A stretch of DNA of 64,000 nt from Dolomedes plantarius (GCA_907164885.2 OU015496.1:131585875-131649874), one strand, 5' to 3'. Positions 25,441 to 37,194 are shown, counted from the stretch's first letter. Notes: generated from the sequence alone by a model not told the origin. Numbers and translations: made by a program.

Positions 25441-26836
25441 GAGAACAAAATGCATTCCTTTCGTGCGAAACACAGAAAAGCCAAAGACAGAAAAGTATTG
25501 TTTTATAAATTAATAAATATGGGTTTAAATTATGATGATTTAATAATCCTTCCATTTTCGAAAATCATTTGAGTATAGTAATCTAATTACCATGATTAAT
25601 ATCAGAATAAACTGAATTATTATGTCACATTTAATATACAATCAATGTATAACGACAGAAATAAAATTGGGTCAGTATTTTCGAAGTAAATATTTAATTA
25701 AATATATTCTCTCTTTGTTCATTAGTCGATAAGTATCCCATACCAGCAGAGAAAAAGATAATTAAAATGATATCAACAAAGTTATCACAAAAAAAAATGC
25801 ATCGCATTTCTTTCTGCAGTTCTCTATTTGTATATCTTAAAAAGAATCCCGTAAAACTTTGCCTGTCTACAAATTGAAGAAAAAGGTCTAAGTTTCTAGC
25901 TATGAAAAAATTAATTGATTTTACAGAAGCACCTTGTGTTCAATAATTTTTTACTCAAATAAGTTGCCTATATTTTTTTCTCGTCATTCCTGTAATTTTG
26001 GATTAAATCTGAACTAGCGGGAACAAATTTTGCCAGCGGTGCTGCTCTCCACTTTCTTTTTCTGTTTAATTTAGTTATGTTACACTTCTTGGAAAGAATA
26101 ATGAGAATAAAAAAACTCTTTTTTTAACTTCGGAACACATATTCTGTTTCGAAAGTCTCCACTCGCAACTAAAGTTGCCTACAGATTTTTTTTATACTAA
26201 TTAAATTAAAGTGGTTTTAAATACAAAATAAATGCCCTCAAGAAAAAAATAATGGCATATAAAAAGAACTATGTATAGTATATATTGTAATTGATTTTAA
26301 TGTGAATTATATAATGCGGGAAATTTTCGTTAACGTTTTAAAAACAATGGAGATCAAGTAGTTGCAGATACTATTGCGCTGAAATATTTTGATCCTTTCT
26401 GAAGTATTGCTTCATAAATAAATTTTTCTGTTACACTTAGAAAGAATAGAAATAACTTTTTTTCGTAACATCGGATCACATATTCTGAAGTATTATTTCG
26501 GAAGTATCGGCTCGGAGTTAAAATTGTATACAGTTTTTCTTTTACTAATTTAATTGAAGGAGCTTTAAGTAAAAAAATTCCCTAAGTAAAACAAGGATAT
26601 AAAATATATAATATATATTATAACTAATCTTAATGCAAATAATATAATGCGTGTAATATTCATTAATGTTTTGAAAACAATAAAGAACAATTAGTGTCGT
26701 ATACTATAGTGCTGAAATATCTTGATCCTTTCTTAAGCATTGCTTCATAAATAAATATTTCTGTTACATTTCTTGGGGAAAAGAATAGAAGAAAAACTTT
26801 TTTCGAACATCGGAGCACATTCTGTTTCGAAAGTTT
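24550..26836. repeat. Tandem copies of a diverged non-coding unit of about 1 kb
   Basis: Two clear units (about 24550-25360 and 25570-26340) and a partial third (26341-26836) share an ordered series of blocks. These include ATACAATCAATGTATA, ATTAGTCGATAAGTATCCC, ATTCCTGTAATTTTGGATTA, AATTTTGCCAGCGGTGCTGC, TTTAATTTAGTTATGTTACA, CGGAGCACATATTCT and TTTCGAAAGTTTCCACTCGC. An (AT)n array sits at 25383-25438 between units. No ORF is conserved between copies. I do not know the family. Confidence 0.75.
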
Positions 26837-26839
26837 AGT

Positions 26840-27417
26840 GAATGGGGTAACAAATTGAGATTTCTAGAGCATATTAAAATTACAATAATTAAAGTTGAAA
26901 AAAGATTTCCAATCCTAAAGGGATTGGCTGGTGCAAAATGGGACAGCTCACAGGCCATCTTGAACCATACGTACAATGCATATTTTAAACCAATTATCAA
27001 GTATGGAAGTGAGATACTTATTACAGCGTCACAGGAAAAAATGGAAAAGCTCAAAATGGAGATCTACGTATAATTACTGGAGCAGTTAAGTTAACACCAA
27101 TCGAGGCGATGAAAACTCATAGATTTAACCCTCCTGTTGCGGTGGAGAAAAGGATACAAGCTATTAATGTCTATTACAAATTAAAAGCGTCCAAATGTAC
27201 AAAATGGCTACAAAACTATCAAATAAGTAGTCTAAAAACTTAAATCTCACCTGTAGAGGCCTGTGAAAAAATTTTAATTCATCTGAACGCTAATTTTCCT
27301 ATAGAAAATATCGAAGCTCTTGTCAACTCATTGGAGTATTTGGGAGTGGCTTGTCAGCTAAAACTGGACAATTTTAGAAAAAAAAGATACTCTGGATGTA
27401 ATTCTCAAAACTACTGC
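26840..27417 (+). pseudogene. LINE reverse transcriptase C-terminal region
   Basis: The first frame (26855-27073) contains AILNHTYNAYFKPIIKYGSE, the post-catalytic thumb-like region with its RP-LLYG-type motif. After a frameshift near 27058 the next frame reads IITGAVKLTPIEAMKTH and VEKRIQAINVYYKLKAS. A TAA near 27241 breaks it again. It resembles the segment of arthropod LINE ORF2 between reverse transcriptase and RNase H. The catalytic YADD part is absent because the element is 5'-truncated. Confidence 0.75.
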
Positions 27418-27747
27418 ATTGTCTATTAGGTTAGGTCAAATTTTTTTTTTCGTACCGCTTTAGAGCGAAAAAGTTGCCTATTATAATAAGAATAAAAACG
27501 GCATAAAAGATTAAAATCGGTTAAAATTTTCCGTTCGCGCATCGTGCTTAAATTTTATGCAAAATTGCAGAAATTGCGATATTTTTGCAATTTTTTCTGT
27601 GAGTTAAAACTTTTAAAATGAACATGCTTTAGTTTTTTATGCTTGTTTTATGGTCTAAATGACCTAAATAAATTAAATTCTGATCATATATCTATTTTTC
27701 TTTCGTTCACACAACGTCTTTCGTTCACGCAACGTAAAATAATAGAA

Positions 27748-28577
27748 ACTAGCCGCTGCGCGACCAGCATGGTCGCTTTTAGTTTTATATTTTCTTTTGC
27801 AAAACGACTCAACTGAAAGTAGCATATCTAAGGAATGTTACAATTACCTGTCATCATAAATATACGTTGTTGACGGGTATTCTGTATAGGGCTGATTCTA
27901 AAACATCGTGATTAAAAAATGTGAATTTCCATTACTTCAGAACAGAGTTAAAGATAAGACAGACAAACCCAACACCAATGATTTTATAAATTACTTCCCT
28001 CTCTGTTTGTACTATTTTTCAAAATTAAGATATCTAAACTTTTTCATTACATCAAATAAAAAATTGCTAGGAAAAAATTTTTCACTTAAAAAAATGGAAT
28101 AAAAATTCAGCAAGTACTAAAATATAGCGTGGGTTACATCACTCTCTGTATGTACTATTGTTCCCAATTCAGATATCTACACTTAATCATATCAAATAAT
28201 AAATTGTTGGAAAAATTTCTTCACTTATAAAATGGAGTAAAAATCCAGAAAGTACTGAAAAAAGTGTAAAAAATTGACTATTACTGGCTATCGATTGCTA
28301 TGGCTGCGACGGTTAAGACTAACCTAGCCTCATTTATGCTCTCTCTAATTGTTTCTTCTTCGCTTTCCTTATTGAGACTGTTCCCAATTTTCACTTGATC
28401 GTGCAGCTCGCTTTCGAGCATTCCTGATTTCAGTGCGTAAATCTATGTTGACACGCGGTTGCAAATTGCGGATTTCCCGCTAATGTTTACATCTGGTAGT
28501 TGCAGCCGTTGCCATTCGGAGTGTAGAAATATCGTCGATTTTTGTGCCGCATACCTACGCGTTTTATATATATAGAT
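27748..28577 (+). repeat. Candidate nested repeat starting ACTAGC and ending TATATAGAT
   Basis: It starts ACTAGCCGCTGCGCGACC and ends CGCGTTTTATATATATAGAT. This start-and-end combination is seen in several arthropod retroposon families. Inside are two tandem copies of a block of about 130-140 bp (near 27990 and 28130) that share CTCTCTGT.TGTACTATT and ATAAATTGTTGG-type segments. No ORF is recognised. The family is not known to me. Confidence 0.35.
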
Positions 28578-28808
28578 TTTAACAATGTTTCGCAATTTTC
28601 ACTGAGCAACTCTTCGCTCGATTTGCTAGAACAAAACGACACAGGACTCATCCCGCGGAGGTGGTTGCACGTCGATTTCCACCCACACCCTACCAAACAT
28701 TAAATTTTTGGGTATGGTATTTACATTATATTTGCATCTATTTACAAAAATTTTCCATAGAGAAGGATTATTTGGCTTACTCTGTATTTTACTTTTTCTT
28801 TTTTATAT

Positions 28809-30240
28809 CTATACAAGTTTCAAGTTTGATTTTTTTGGAGAATGTGGCATAACCGATCCAGACTTCAATGATGCTCGGATATAGACATCTCTAGCTTCAT
28901 GTCCAAATACTTTATTCGAGGCCTCTGTCGCAATTTTGACGCACCTCTCCACAGCCTGGGTGTGACAGGGAAACTTTAGTATTTCTCTGATGAGCGTAGT
29001 GTAAGAATTTATGAATAATTTAATATCATCTTCTCTTAGGTTTCGTAGCATTGGGTGAGGATACACCACACAAGAATTTCAATTAATAATTTCAATGTAA
29101 TCGGAAGCTTGAAAGTTTATCTTAGGTGATACGAAATTTCTAACAGTCTTCTTCTTTGGGACGGTTTGTCTTGCCTTTAAGATCCTTCTGTAACCAAGCT
29201 TACGAATATGTTCTCTTTCATCAACAAGCATTGCCAACATAAAATTATGTTTGTGCGCATAGAATGCATTACTTTGAATTACTGGATCGACAACTTGAAG
29301 TATATCGTCGGATAAATACCGTTATTTTTGGAATGCTTGAAAGACATGTTTTGGTCCGTCAGTAAAATTTTTGCTCATTTTTATGGCAAACCACATAGGC
29401 ATATATTATTTCAAGATGAAGCTAACTAATTCTTTTAAGTTTCCTGATGGATCTGATGAACTTATATACAACTTAAGGACTCGGTTGGCAGCAGTTAGCC
29501 ATCTGTAACAAGACAAAGGACCAGGGGGCCCCATTTGCCAAGTCTTCTGGACAATGTCCCAAGGTTATTGCATTTGAAATGTCCAACAAATACTCTTGGT
29601 CTTTGCTCAACAAATTCCTGTCTCTATCAGGCATCCAGCAATCTATTTGTTCATATTCAATCATAGGGAGTTTTTCATAGCAAGTGAGCTACTGCCTGTT
29701 TGGTCCACTAAAAGAATTAGGTCCTGCAGTTTGACTGTCAATATGTGGGAAAATGTGTCGAAAAGGATGCTCATCTCCTTCTCGGAAGGACAACTGAGAA
29801 ATAATTCTTTGAGTTATATCATTTGATGAATTCGCGGAAGGAGATACGTGTACAATATAAGTTGATCCAGGTGCCTGGATAAGAGGATAGTGCTCTTTCA
29901 CATTCCTGCAAAATTGCTTGGCATTCAATTTTTTGACGAACTAAGTATCATCTTTTCGTCCGTCTAGGAAAAGACCCCAACTTTCCTCAGGAGTTGTGAA
30001 GTGACTTTTCAAATGCGTCCTAACAGGGCTCTTGTCTTTTCTTATTTTACACTCATAAACCATATAGGAAGAATCTGTGTTGGTTATCATCCCAAAGTCT
30101 CGTAGAACAATTGACGCTATGAGAGCTGTTACCCGATCAGAAACTTCGAACCGATCACTGTTTAGAGCTGTTGCTCTAAGTTGAATTCTCATCTGCCTTG
30201 GGTTTTTCAGTCGATGTACTTGGTTTGTATTCATCTTCAT
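28809..30240 (-). pseudogene. Transposase-like protein of the long-TIR element, broken
   Basis: Fragments in minus-strand order: MKMNTNQVHRLKNPRQMRI and ESWGLFLDGRKDDT (30240-29941), then KLNAKQFCRNVKEHYPLIQA (29928-29689), then SKDQEYLLDISNAITLGHCP (29664-29473), then QVVDPVIQSNAFYAHKHNFM (about 29310-29250), and finally FPCHTQAVERCVKIATEASN (about 28985-28915), ending near 28809. The order looks like one protein of about 450 residues with stops, frameshifts and a probable internal deletion. From memory it resembles a multicopy arthropod/cnidarian family without a settled name. The C-terminal ER-VK motif recalls RNase H-like transposases, but I cannot see a DDE triad. Confidence 0.6.
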
Positions 30241-30675
30241 AGTTCAAACCAGTTCATTCTAGTTCAAACCATTTCAATCTATTTCAAGTGAGTTCTGGTT
30301 CGTTCTGTTCTAGCAAAACGAACGAAGAGTAGCACAGTGAAAATTGCGAAATATTGATAAATTTCTCTTTTTTCTAAGATGTTGCGCGAATGGGAAAAAA
30401 TAGGTTATTGATCAGAATTTAACTTATTTCGGTTATTTAAACCATAAAACAAGCATAAAAAAGTAAAGAGTGTTTATTTTAGAAGTTTTAACCAACAGAA
30501 AAAATTACAAAAAATTGTGATTTTTGCAATTTTTCATATTATATAAGTGTGATGCGCGAACAGAAGATGTTGAACAATTTTTTTTGACTGTGGGCCGTTT
30601 TTCTTCTTATTTTAATAGGCAACTTTTCCGCACTAATGCGTTCCGAAAGAAATTTTTTTTTCGACCCACCCTATT

Positions 30676-31090
30676 GTCTATGCTGGTAGATCAATATCCG
30701 AAATCAGAGTGTGTCCGTGTCTTCACGGAAGGTTTTATAATTTATAACTCAACTGGGGCAGGTGTCTTCTGCTCGTTATTTTCCATTTATGCTGCTGTGA
30801 ATCTACACCTTTTAAATTTAGATACGTAAATATTTGCAGTCTTCTTGGCAGTGGGAAATCTCAAACTGAAAATGCAACCATTTTCAAAAGTCGTAATTCT
30901 ATTTGATGAGCGATAGAAGCAAAATTAGTCCTCAATAGTAACTAACTTTGTAAAATGAGTCCTCAATAGTAACTAACATAAAACAAATTATCAAGGTCCT
31001 CGAAGTAATTGGTAAATACATCACATTCCAGTGGATACCGTGTCATGTCCGCATTGATGGAAATGAAATGACTAATTGTAGTGAGAAAAA
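30676..31090 (+). pseudogene. LINE RNase H-like region
   Basis: The first frame contains VRVFTEGFIIYNSTGAGVF, where the first catalytic position (TDG in the family) reads TEG. After indels, about 30970-31075 reads ITFQWIPCHVRIDGNEMTN, the classical HVRIxGNE-type RNase H motif. The intervening part is disrupted. This continues the LINE frame broken by the transposon at 27428-30672. Confidence 0.7.
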
Positions 31091-32270
31091 CTGTAAATTG
31101 TCACAGTAACTTATGTAGCAGAGATGATGAATTGTTCGCAAAGAGTTCTATCACTAGAAAGTTATTATTATGAAGATGAGTGCTATCGGAGAAAGGAGTT
31201 TTTATCAAATAAAAAGGAGTTTTCATCAAATGTTCGTAACACTGTGGCCGTAAATTATATTGAAGGTCTGTACTTTAGGAAAGAGTTCATATACGGAAAC
31301 TTAATGAAGTGGACAGATCTTCACAGCACTAAATTATAGAAGGCGCACTTACAGAGTCTGGATGAAGAAAAACTCTCAGGTCGTGAAGATGAAGTTTTCG
31401 TTGATGGCCGGAGGATCCAAATTTAGATACTAGTACATAAAAATATTGCTATTAAAAACACCAACACTGGAACAGTGAACCTCAGGATACATCGTGGTTA
31501 GGATCTCTTCGCTAATTCATCAGAATAACAGAAGTGGTAGTACAAAAATATAATCGTTGTGCGTTCAATAATATCCGTTCCAATTTTTGCTGCTCAAATA
31601 TCTTGCTGGTTTAATTCAAGAGTAAAATAGTTCCTAACATTTAAAATCAAAAGAATCTGGGCTAACGTAATAAAGAACAAAGTGATGGTCTGCTACATAA
31701 CAAGGACTTCAGGTCAACACGACCACTTAGGTTCGCAGCGAACAAATAAAATAACTAATAAAATAATGAGCATTTTCTGAGAAATCTAATTTCGCCTGTG
31801 CGGCACCGAAAATAATTACACGCACAGCATGAAGGCATAAATAGGAAAATTGTCTCCTTTATCTCTTAACGGCAGTTTCGCTGGGCTATGTCCACCAATT
31901 ATTACGGTTAACAAAACGGCGAACGGGTAAGATAAGACATCTTATTTTCTGGACACAAGAGCTACCAATTACAGAGCACAGACAAAAAAGAGGGAGAGGT
32001 ATTTTATGACAGCAAGTGGTCGACCAGATGTTTATATGAAAGATCATAGAATTACTGAAGGAGAGCCGATAAACAATTTTAGACCTACCACGAAAGTGAG
32101 GGCAGAAGTAAAAATTAAACGGCGAAAGGAAAGGAATTAACCAGAAGTACAGAAATTAGAAGAAGAATTAAAATTAATATTACAGTTACAATTAGATTTT
32201 TGATTATAGAATAAAATGAAGTAAGATTAACATAATAAAAGGAACCTGTAACGAAATTCTTCGTTACACT
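31091..32270. other. Extra DNA inside the LINE, unidentified
   Basis: The spacing between RNase H and the C-terminal region is longer than expected for this kind of LINE, so a further insertion is likely. A palindromic TGTAACGAA/TTCGTTACA pair at 32248-32269 would suit an LTR end, but I see no clear mate. The 71-residue ORF at 31124-31339 has no recognisable domain. Confidence 0.35.
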
Positions 32271-32279
32271 AATTCACAG

Positions 32280-32600
32280 GCCAAAAAAAGGAAATTCAAT
32301 ATATCCTGGACAGTTTTCTGTCCCACTTGACTCCGTAAGGAGAATTATAAAGGACAGGATTTTGTCATCGTATATTAGTGAATTTTCAATAAATTTCAAA
32401 GGAAAAGCCTGGTAGACTATTGGGGATGACTGGAAAAAGTTTAATCAAAAAACACTTAAAATGACTGTAGCTAATTTTAGATTAAGAACCGGGAATGACA
32501 GCCTGGCCGAACACCTGGTCAAAATGGGGATTTTGAACTCGAGTATAGGCACTGTATGTAACACTGATAAAATGAATTCATTTTATGACAAGTAAATGGG
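32280..32600 (+). pseudogene. LINE C-terminal region
   Basis: The frame reads IYPGQFSVPLDSVRRIIKDR, SSYISEFSINFKGKAW and then, after a stop, DDWKKFNQKTLKMTVANFRL and GNDSLAEHLVKMGILNS. A residual Cys motif (GTVCN) follows. This is typical of the region after RNase H in arthropod LINEs. About 380 bases of 3' UTR follow before the CAA tail. Confidence 0.65.
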
Positions 32601-32988
32601 ATTCGTTCGAATAAATCCCATCTAACTATTTATTAGAATAAATCCGATGTAACTATTAATTCGAATAAATCCCATCTACTTTTCTGATGGAGACTACATT
32701 CGAACTTATAACAGACTGGTGACTTCAGTACTCTTTATTGGAAGGCCGGAAAACTCAGGTCCTGACTACACAGTCTTCAAGCATTGTGATTCTATCTTTT
32801 TAAATTTTTAAATTTTTATCTTTGAACTTTTATTTTTGAACTGTATTTCGGGCCTATTTTGTTCGTCCCATTTTTAAATGTTTTTGTGGTTTCTCTTTCT
32901 TTTGATGAGTGTCCAGAATTGTGTGGATTAAGTTCCAAATTGCCATATGTAACAAAAACAACAACAACAACAACAACGACAACAGTTT

Positions 32989-33260
32989 GGGCTCAGAGTT
33001 AAAATTGTACACAGTTTTTATCTTTCTACTAATTTAATTTACGGGGTTGTCCCTAAGTAAAATAAGAATATAAAATACATATTATAACTGATTCTAATGT
33101 AAATATTATAATGCTTGAAACTTTCGACAATTGTTTAAAATCGATAGAGAACAATTCATTTTCTATTCTATACCATTTACATCTGATCACATGCATTACA
33201 TAATGAAGCAATGACATCGTCTACTTTAATGAGATTAATATTTTCTGAAAGGAAGCGGGT
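32989..33260. repeat. Dispersed unit, continued after the LINE
   Basis: GGCTCAGAGTTAAAATTGTA resumes the repeat unit interrupted at 26836 (compare GGCTCGGAGTTAAAATTGTA at 26510). The match shows the LINE inserted into an existing copy of the unit. The block from 33180 (AATGAAGCAATGACATCGTC) recurs at about 37890 and, inverted, at about 47590. Confidence 0.7.
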
Positions 33261-33691
33261 GTAAAAAATACTAATTTCTGATGAGATAATAAAAAGTGAT
33301 TGAATGAAGATTCACTGCATATTTTAAATATTTTTTGTTCGCCTTTAATTAGTAGGCATTTAGTAAAGTTGGAGATGGAGCATTTTTTTTCCTGAATGTG
33401 TGCTCTTCGACTTTTTTGTATCATTATACTCATTGGCTGTTTTCACCTTCAAGGCAAGGCTCTTATTAAAACTGTTGGTATTGGATAAGAAGCTGTAAAA
33501 GTGGAGTGTAAACACGTCTGTTTGTTTTTAAGCTAACATAAATCCTAACCTAAAAAATTCGTTCTCGTGTTAAACAACATGGTCGTGCCCAATATGAGAC
33601 CCCAAAGCATTCCTAATAAGGGATAGGGTCTAATATTAGGCATTTTAGTTTTCACTATCACAGTCTTGTTTCCTCTGAAGCTGCAGAAGCA

Positions 33692-34407
33692 ATGAGGCCC
33701 AGGCGAAATCCACAACCATGTAGCATTTTTAACAATGTGGAAGGTATTGATCAAACAACAATTTCAAACCAATTCATAGTGACTCCTGAAGATATAAATC
33801 CCTTGCCCACGTTACCTGATAGAAACACCTTAAAACCAAGTAGGGTCCGTAAAGTCGATATTATCACATCATCGCCCAATAAAAATAAATTGATTGATAG
33901 CATTAATAAAAGAACTGCAGCGTATTCGAAAAAACACTTTGTTTCCTACAAGAAAAAAAGGAACAGACCTAAAAGATATGAAATCAAAGAATAATCAAGG
34001 AAAAGGAGATAAAGATTACAAAGAAATGCATAAGGAAGCAATAAAGGGACAAGGAAAAGGAAAAGGGGTCCCTACAGGAAGGGGAAAATTAAGGATGGAT
34101 TACAATACAACAGTAGTTAAAAAACAGATAACTACTAAGTCTAATTATAGCTATGATGATCTCAGCTGAATTGAAGATGATGAAAAACTTTCTCTTCATG
34201 ACAGCAGTGATGGTAGCATTGATGAAAACGACGTTGAATGCCTTTTTTGTGGTTGTTTATTTTCAGAAGACATACGGGAAGAGCAGTTGTGTCAATGTAA
34301 AAGGTTTTTCAGGTGGGTCCATGAAGATAGTGGAGCTGATGAGCTTTTTATTTGTAAACAATGTGAAAAGTTTGAATCTTAAAGCAAAAAGTAAACAAAA
34401 CCTGTAG
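33692..34407 (+). pseudogene. C-terminal part of a DDE_1 (pogo/Tigger-like) transposase
   Basis: The first frame (33692-33994) has QFIVTPEDINPLPTLPDRNT, the linker seen after the DDE_1 domain in Tigger/jerky-type proteins. A second frame (33894-34169) is lysine-rich and ends in SYDDLS. A third frame, after frameshift, reads DENDVECLFCGCLFSEDIRE with further Cys and His residues (CKQCEKFES, about 34380). This is a PHD-like Cys-rich tail of such transposases. The catalytic domain is absent. Confidence 0.6.
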
Positions 34408-34689
34408 TGTAATCCAACTAATTTGTTTAAAATGTCACTTTTATTTTTCACCTATTAGTGTATATAGGTAACTGTTATCTAATTATCATGCACAGTTTTT
34501 TTACAAACTTTCCAGTAATTCAAATTCATTTTTAGAGTTGTAGAATGGGAGTCTCATATAAGGACTATTTTTTTTGTGTGATTTTTATACGGGTGCAGCG
34601 TGGACCCCCCAGGGGATGGGTCCAGAGGTAATGTTATTTTGTTAATCTAAAATTATCCAAAAAAGCTTTAAATATAAATGTAATAATGA

Positions 34690-35460
34690 CCAACTTTTAT
34701 ATAAAAATAAACATACTACTGTCATCATAATTAGTACACAGTTAATATATAATGACTGAAACAAAATTGAATTACTATTTTAGTAGTAAACATTTAATTA
34801 AAAAAATATTCCTTCTCCTTTCATTAATGAATGAGAATCTCCTACCAATATAAAGAAAAAATTAAACAAATTTTAAATAAACAGATCACTTAAAAAATTC
34901 GTATGACTTCTTTCTGAAGTTTTATTTGTATCTCTTTAAAAAAACACACACAAAAAATACCTGCTTACAAAACGGAGAAAAAGATCTAAGTTTATAGGTT
35001 TAAAAAATTAATTGATTTTACACAATAATCTGATGTTCAATACTTTTTTACTCAAATAAGTCGATTAATTTTTTCATCACTCCTGTAGTTGTGGATTAAA
35101 TCTGAGATAGCCGGAAACAAATTTTGCCAGCGGTGCCTCTCTACTTTCTCTTTTTGTTTAATTTGGTTATGTTACCCTTCTTGTAGATAAGCAGAAAATA
35201 AAAAAATAAAAAAGAACTATTTTCTTGACAGCGAAGCACATATTCTGTTTCGAAAATTTCCTGCTGGCAATTAAAATTGTCCATATTTTTTTCGTAGTTT
35301 AATTAAATAGGTTTTACATATAAAATATGCACCAAAGTAAAAGAAGAATGGTGTATAAAAAGAAATATTATATGTTGTAATTAATTTTATTGAAATTAAT
35401 ATAAAGTAGGAAATTTCTTCAATGATATAAAGACAATAAACAAAAATTCATATCCCTTTC
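34690..35460. repeat. Dispersed unit copy
   Basis: Same block order as 24550-25360: GTTAATATATAATGACTGAA, TTTCATTAATGAATGAGAAT, TTTCTTTCTGAAGTTTTATT, CTCCTGTAGTTGTGGATTAA, AATTTTGCCAGCGGTGCC and CGAAGCACATATTCTGTTTC. It ends near a short (AT)n array at 35467. Confidence 0.7.
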
Positions 35461-35784
35461 TCTTACATATATATATATATATAACATGACAGGCCAAGGT
35501 TATTAGGTTGGCATTTAGGTTTAGGTTACAAGGTTGTTTTTTAGGTTATATTGGGTTTTGGATATTTAGAATTTTGAAAGGGTTTTGGGGTTTTATATGT
35601 TACACACACACACAGACACACACACATATATGTATATATATATATATATAAATATAAGTGGTACAAAAACCTGCGAAAACACTAAAATTGTAAAACAGAA
35701 TCGAAATACAGAAGTGCCTGCGCGTACAGCAACACACCCCCTATCACAATACGGATACATTTGATTAAAATAAATAAGAATTAT

Positions 35785-35895
35785 TATGCTAATGGAGCGA
35801 TGCACACAAATGGCCAGAGGGAGGTTGTGGCAACCAGGGAAGACGGGTCACAACCCCCTCTGGCCATTTGTGTCCATCGCTCCATTAGTATAATA
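35785..35895. repeat. Foldback hairpin, about 50-bp arms
   Basis: The left arm (about 35785-35835) and right arm (about 35846-35895) are reverse complements with only a few mismatches. They share CTAATGGAGCGATG and ACACAAATGGCCAGAGGG. The loop is about 10 bases (AGGGAAGACG region). It lies beside an (AT)n array that leads to a Tc1 element. It could be a miniature foldback element or part of a larger palindromic family. Confidence 0.75.
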
Positions 35896-35896
35896 C

Positions 35897-35899
<3 letters not shown>

Positions 35900-35975
<76 letters not shown>
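35900..35975. repeat. (AT)n microsatellite
   Basis: A pure AT array between the foldback hairpin and the Tc1 element at 35976. Confidence 0.95.
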
Positions 35976-35978
<3 letters not shown>

Positions 35979-37192
35979 TGAAGTGCCACTGAATTAGGGA
36001 TAGCAAAGCCTATGCAAATTGTGTAGCGCTGCGCATCATGTATGCGCAAGTGAGGGCGCTGTGGTAACTGCATATATAGCGCGTACTGTGGTTGTTCTGA
36101 ATTAGTTGTTGGAATTGCCAGTATGCGTAAACTGCCTGATTTAGACGTCTTCGATCGCGGACAAATCGTAGGTGCGCGACGCATGGGCCATTCAATTTCC
36201 GAAATCGTCAGACAGCTAGGATTTTCGAGGTCGACAGTGTCAAGAGTATACCAAGAATACATGGATGGTGGAAAAAACTAGCGATCGGGCAAACTGCAAA
36301 GGACAATTAGCCTTGACAGTGCGTGGTGAGAGACGGCTCAGGCGTATTGTACGTAGCCAGGGAAGCCACACATTAGCTCAAATTACCATCCAGTTTAATG
36401 ACGGTGCCAGTCGTACAGTCAGTAAATGGACAGTGCAACGCTCGCTTCACCGTATGGGTTTCGGGAGCCGTCGACCTACGAGAGTACCATTGCTCTATAC
36501 TCGCCATCGGGCTGCACGTCTTGCCTGGGCAAGAGAGCGCAGAGACTGGAGTGTAGAGGACTGGAAACGAGTAGCATGGAGTGATGAGTCTCGATTCCGA
36601 CTACTTAACGCCGACGGAAGCTGAGAATATGGCGTCAGGCTCATGAAGCCATGGATCCTGCATGCCTGGCGGGAACTGTACAAGGGCATGGTGGCTCAAT
36701 CATGGTCTGGGGTGTTTTTTCGTGGCACAGTTTGGGATCTTTGGTGCGTGTACCAACATCCCTCAATGCATTTCAGTACGTAGAGTTGCTGGGTGATCAC
36801 CTCCATCCGTTTATGCTGTTCTGTTATCCGCACGGTAATGGAGTTTTCCAGCAAGACAACTGTACCTCTCACAAGTTCCGGTTGGCTACTGGCTGATTGA
36901 ATGAGCATTCCTCTGACTTCTATGTCATGATTTGGCCACCTAGAAGAGCAGACTTCAATCCTATTGAGTATCTTTGGGATGTTTTGGAACAAGGCGTGAA
37001 AGGCCATCACGCAGCACCAAAGAACCTTACTGAATTATGGACAGCTTTAGCCAATATTTGGCAAGCCATTCCCGTGGAACGTTTCCAGAAACTTCTTGAA
37101 TCTATGCCTCGTCGTGTGGCAGCCATTATCAAGGCCAGAGGAGGCCTAACTCGTTACTAGGCAGGTATCTCTAATTCAGTGGCACTTCAGTG
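35976..37192 (+). mobile_element. Tc1-like transposon (DD36E spacing)
   Basis: The left TIR is CACTGAAGTGCCACTGAATT and the right is its mirror, with TA flanks. It is 1217 bp. The transposase has lost its frame in a few places but is otherwise full-length. It lies in a copy of the dispersed non-coding unit. Confidence 0.9.
36123..37160 (+). pseudogene. Tc1 transposase, near full-length but broken
   Basis: The start ATG at 36123 gives MRKLPDLDVFDRGQIVGARR. A one-base insertion in an A run near 36275 shifts the frame. A second shift lies near 36615, and a TGA at 36895-36897 probably replaces Trp. The first Asp is in VAWSDESRFRL, the second in FQQDNCTSHKF and the Glu in ADFNPIEYLWDV, with 36 residues between the second Asp and the Glu. 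The C-terminus SMPRRVAAIIKARGG ends with a TAG at 37158. The damage is light, so the insertion is fairly recent. Confidence 0.85.
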
Positions 37193-37194
37193 TA

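Larger units (their letters stand above)
27428..30672 (-). mobile_element. Unclassified DNA transposon with about 350-bp TIRs and an 8-9 bp TSD
   Basis: The left end starts AGGTTAGGTC and the right end (inward) AGGGTGGGTC. Both ends share AAAAAGTTGCCTATTATAAT-type and TTTTATGCTTGTTTTATGG blocks, so the inverted match runs over roughly 27428-27715 and 30385-30672. ATTGTCTAT flanks it on both sides (27418-27426 and 30673-30681). Dropping the element with one flank copy rejoins the LINE reading frame. An 8-9 bp duplication fits hAT, P, MULE or Merlin-type groups. It has a broken minus-strand gene and a probable nested repeat at 27748-28577. Confidence 0.75.
26837..32983 (+). mobile_element. 5'-truncated non-LTR retrotransposon (LINE), interrupted by a DNA transposon
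   Basis: The left edge (26837) and the right edge (32983) are flanked by AGTTT (26832-26836 and 32984-32988). The surrounding dispersed-repeat unit resumes exactly after it. It starts within the C-terminal part of reverse transcriptase, then has an RNase H-like region, and ends in a (CAA)n tail preceded by GGATTAAGTTCCAAATTGCC. A 3.2-kb DNA transposon lies inside at 27428-30672. Jockey/CR1-type affinity is inferred from the domain order. Confidence 0.8.

Noticed and set aside
31124..31339. A 71-residue ORF that could be a small host gene
   Set aside because: It lies within the interrupted LINE and shows no domain. I treat it as part of an unexplained insert.
32248..32269. TGTAACGAA and TTCGTTACA as the ends of a solo LTR
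   Set aside because: They are only about 4 bases apart, so they form a short palindrome rather than two ends of an LTR.
35485..35575. Scattered TTAGGTT motifs resembling the arthropod telomere repeat TTAGG
   Set aside because: Spacing is irregular and the copies are only four or five, interspersed with unrelated bases, so it is not a telomeric array.
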